Assembly: GCA_031554275.1 (NCBI GenBank)
Contig: JAVBKB010000229.1
Location: forward strand, 1 to 33,887
Length of the DNA stretch: 33,887 nucleotides
From: JAVBKB01 sp031554275
GTDB taxonomy: Bacteria; Bacillota; Bacilli; JARBTR01
Reading direction: 5' to 3'
Of the stretch, positions 31,833 through 33,887 are shown piece by piece (within the stretch, counting starts at the first letter, position 1; every line of letters begins with the position of its first letter). The position numbers and the translations under genes are program-made. The notes under the pieces were generated by a model. The model did not search any database, was not told the DNA's origin, and saw nothing but the letters and a program-made list of their open reading frames with translations.

Positions 31833-31911
31833 TATGTCACCTCCCTTCATGATTAGTTTCCATTTTACAGAAAAATGGAGGAATCGTCAAAGGAGATTGT
31901 AGATAATTTTC

Positions 31912-31965
31912 ACATTAAAAATCCACAAAAATCATTGTTTAATCAAGATTTTGTGGACTTTTGTT
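31912..31965 (-). terminator. Terminator of sspI
   Basis: On the minus strand TCCACAAAATC (from 31957) pairs with GATTTTTGTGGA, then TTTTTAATG follows. The plus side is also T-rich. Confidence 0.75.
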
Positions 31966-31968
31966 TGA

Positions 31969-32178
31969 CTATTTGCTTGAAGCCTTTGAAAGTGTTTCTA
32001 ACATGGTGTTTTTACTGTTATTATCGGTATTTTGCCAAATTACTTCAAAGAGGACACCCAATCCAGGTAGCATTTTCTCTTCACCGTTCGCAATTGCATC
32101 TTCAATTATTTCTTGAAATTGATCTGTAGTGTTGCCTTTTATATTTCCAAACACTGCATGTCGAATGTCTAAGCTCAT
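31969..32178 (-). CDS. sspI: Small acid-soluble spore protein I
   Basis: 69 aa. MSLDIRHAVFGNIKGNT and IANGEEKMLPGLGVLFEVIW match SspI of Bacillus over nearly the whole length (there RHAVIANVTGN and GEEKMLPGLGVLFEVIWQ). SspI is a minor spore-core protein made in the forespore. The gene lies next to the RNA methyltransferase and pheS, the same place as in B. subtilis, but is divergent from them. GGAGG precedes the ATG. Forespore expression by SigG is expected; I could not pick a convincing SigG promoter in the 190-bp gap. It shows that the organism is a spore former. Confidence 0.95.
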   Translation of the reverse strand: MSLDIRHAVFGNIKGNTTDQFQEIIEDAIANGEEKMLPGLGVLFEVIWQNTDNNSKNTMLETLSKASSK

Positions 32179-32371
32179 GGTTTTCCTCCAACAAAAATTA
32201 ATTTATTGCAATTTCCCAATAGAAGTTCCAAAGCGGAAGAAGAGTTGAAAGCTTGCTTTGGGAGTTTGCAAAATAATTCCTTGCTATAGTTTTTACCTAT
32301 CAAGCTTTTTTATTCTTATAAAATCCCTTATAATAAGGAAATGTACAAAATAAACGAGACAAGGTGTTTCT

Positions 32372-33124
32372 ATGCAATTTATTGATTCTGTTCAAAATAA
32401 GCGAGCAAAGCAGTGGAGGAAATTATTGACTCACAAAGAGCGTGAGGAGTCGAGGATTTTTCTCGTTGAAGGATTTCATTTAGTGGAAGAAGCAATAAAA
32501 TCAGGTGCAGTGTTTGAGCTGATTATCGGACCAGATGTCAACGTACCTGTTGATTGGAAAATCGATAATATCCCTACATTTCAAGTGTGTGCTGAAATTG
32601 CGAAATCTCTTTCTGACACAGGGACTTCTCAAAATATTTTTGCCACATGCCGTCAAATTATGTACAAAATCAGCTGGGAGCACACTAAGACTGTATTGAT
32701 GATAGATGCTGTCCAGGATCCTGGGAATGTTGGTGCGTTAATCAGAACCGCTGATGCGGCAGGTATTAATATGGTGATATTAGGTGAAGGCTGTGCTGAT
32801 CGCTATAATCCGAAAACCCTTCGAGCATCACAGGGAAGTATCTTTCATTTGCCAGTTTTGAAATTAGCGCTGGACCAAGTCATTCTCGATTTGCAAGCAA
32901 CTGGTACAAAAGTGATTGGATCCACAATGACGAATGCTACATCATTGTATGAAATAGAGCACCCAGAAAGGTTTGCACTGATTGTAGGCAATGAGGGTAG
33001 CGGTGTGAGCAGAGAGTTGCTAAAGAAATCAGATCAGAATATATTTGTGCCAATCTTTGGACGGGCAGAGTCCTTGAATGTAGCAGTTGCTACTGGAATA
33101 ATGCTTTATGAGTTAAAGAAGTAG
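32372..33124 (+). CDS. TrmH/SpoU-family RNA 2'-O-methyltransferase (YsgA-like)
   Basis: 250 aa. An N-terminal substrate-binding domain (SVQNKRAKQWRKLLTHKEREES...FLVEGFHLVEEA) is followed by the SPOUT knot with all three motifs: DAVQDPGNVGALIRTADAA, LIVGNEGSGVSRELL and VPIFGRAESLNVAVATGIMLYE. Such enzymes methylate a ribose 2'-OH in rRNA or tRNA using SAM; B. subtilis YsgA, next to pheS and sspI, is the positional counterpart. The exact nucleotide is not inferable here. Start ATG with an AAGGTG site. pheS follows after 110 bp. Confidence 0.92.
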   Translation: MQFIDSVQNKRAKQWRKLLTHKEREESRIFLVEGFHLVEEAIKSGAVFELIIGPDVNVPVDWKIDNIPTFQVCAEIAKSLSDTGTSQNIFATCRQIMYKISWEHTKTVLMIDAVQDPGNVGALIRTADAAGINMVILGEGCADRYNPKTLRASQGSIFHLPVLKLALDQVILDLQATGTKVIGSTMTNATSLYEIEHPERFALIVGNEGSGVSRELLKKSDQNIFVPIFGRAESLNVAVATGIMLYELKK

Positions 33125-33234
33125 TGGCAACGGATGATGCCACTTGGAAGCTAAGCTTCAACTGGAATACTGTCATAAGCTTACGAAGTGCTTAGCACAA
33201 CACAAAATTTTTACATAGAGAGGAATTATTTCAA

Positions 33235-33887
33235 ATGCAAGAGAAATTAAAAGCTTTACAACAAGAAGCGGCAAGGATCATTGAAAAAGCAACGAGTTCA
33301 AAAATACTGAATGACATTCGTGTTGCCTATCTTGGAAAGAAAGGGTCAATCAGTGAATTGATGCGCGGAATGGGCGGTTTGTTACCAGAGGAACGACCAA
33401 AGTTCGGTGCTATCATTAATGTTGTGAAAGACGAGCTCGCAATGTTAATTGAACAAAGGGCATCTGCAATTGAACAGATTGAAACGAATGCACAGCTCGC
33501 GAATGAATCGATTGATATTTCCCTTCCAGGTGCACCAATAAACACTGGGAGTCGCCACATATTAACAAAAGTTGTTGAGGAAATCGAGGATTGGTTTATT
33601 GGCTTAGGTTATACAGTAGCTGAGGGTCCTGAAGTAGAAAGTGACCAATTCAATTTTGAAATGATGAACTTTCCAAAGGGTCACCCTGCTCGAGATATGC
33701 AAGATTCATTCTATATTACAGAGGAAGCATTACTCCGAACGCATACGTCACCTGTTCAAGCGCGTACAATGCTAGCGAAAAAAGGTGTCGGGCCAGTGAA
33801 AATTATTTGTCCAGGCAAGGTGTTTCGAAGTGACGATGATGATGCTACTCATTCTCATCAATTTATGCAAGTTGAGGGATTGGTTGT
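33235..33887 (+). CDS. pheS: Phenylalanyl-tRNA synthetase alpha subunit (3' end outside window)
   Basis: The first 217 codons of PheS, cut by the window edge. The N-terminal coiled coil that contacts tRNA-Phe (about 1-90), then GSRHILTKVVEEIEDWFIGLGYTVAEGPEVE, GHPARDMQDSFYI, RTHTSPVQARTM and the start of motif 2 around KVFRSDDDDATHSHQFMQVEG are typical. GAGAGGA precedes the ATG. The short upstream gap contains a GTGGCA/TGCCAC hairpin but no T-box, although pheST of B. subtilis is T-box controlled. pheT is expected beyond the window. Confidence 0.96.
   Translation, partial: MQEKLKALQQEAARIIEKATSSKILNDIRVAYLGKKGSISELMRGMGGLLPEERPKFGAIINVVKDELAMLIEQRASAIEQIETNAQLANESIDISLPGAPINTGSRHILTKVVEEIEDWFIGLGYTVAEGPEVESDQFNFEMMNFPKGHPARDMQDSFYITEEALLRTHTSPVQARTMLAKKGVGPVKIICPGKVFRSDDDDATHSHQFMQVEGLV

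Overview
The window looks like chromosomal DNA of an AT-rich, endospore-forming member of the Bacillales. The evidence is sspI (small acid-soluble spore protein), the sporulation membrane protein YtaF, split glycine decarboxylase genes (gcvPA/gcvPB), a T-box in front of thrS, Bacillus-type small conserved genes (YlaF/H/I, DUF2759, DUF2626, YqzE, YqhG) and strong AGGAGG-type ribosome sites, several with TTG starts. Planococcaceae (Sporosarcina or Lysinibacillus relatives) is a reasonable guess, but the genus cannot be fixed from this sequence alone.

Layout. 1-1260: the end of an unknown gene, a VanZ-family membrane protein and a decayed IS3-type transposase fragment. 1629-5809: an inositol-monophosphatase-family enzyme, ylaF, typA, ylaH, a small unknown gene and ylaI, as in the Bacillus ykt/yla region. 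5893-14855: ytaF-coaE, gapB, nrdR-dnaB-dnaI, a low-complexity lipoprotein and T-box-controlled thrS, as in the Bacillus replication-restart region but without several usual members. 15229-17116: a YfeS-like WGR protein and an M14 peptidase. 17523-22872: DUF2759 (58 aa), a MidA-family methyltransferase, DUF2626, aroK, yqzE, yqhG and the SNF2 helicase yqhH. 23077-27007: a three-gene operon on the minus strand (NCS1 permease, DUF917 protein, HyuA-type hydantoinase/oxoprolinase) set between yqhH and the glycine cleavage operon. 27253-31195: gcvT-gcvPA-gcvPB. 31374-33887: a coiled-coil protein made of 21-bp repeats, sspI, a TrmH/SpoU RNA methyltransferase and the 5' part of pheS.

How it fits together. 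Most genes are housekeeping (translation, replication initiation and helicase loading, CoA and shikimate synthesis, gluconeogenesis, one-carbon metabolism). Regulation is visible in three places. Tandem CcpN-like operators cover the gapB promoter. A complete T-box with its own promoter precedes thrS. A promoter followed at once by a terminator hairpin resembling the 3' half of the thi box (TPP riboswitch P4/P5) precedes the permease-DUF917-HyuA operon. That operon is the best candidate for an undescribed system: uptake and opening of a cyclic amide or nucleobase-like compound, with an unexplained attenuator.

Four blocks that lie far apart in Bacillus subtilis are adjacent here, and expected neighbours (polA/mutM, speD, infC-rpmI-rplT, comG) are missing at the joins. 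All homology statements rest on recognising sequences by eye; no searches were run.
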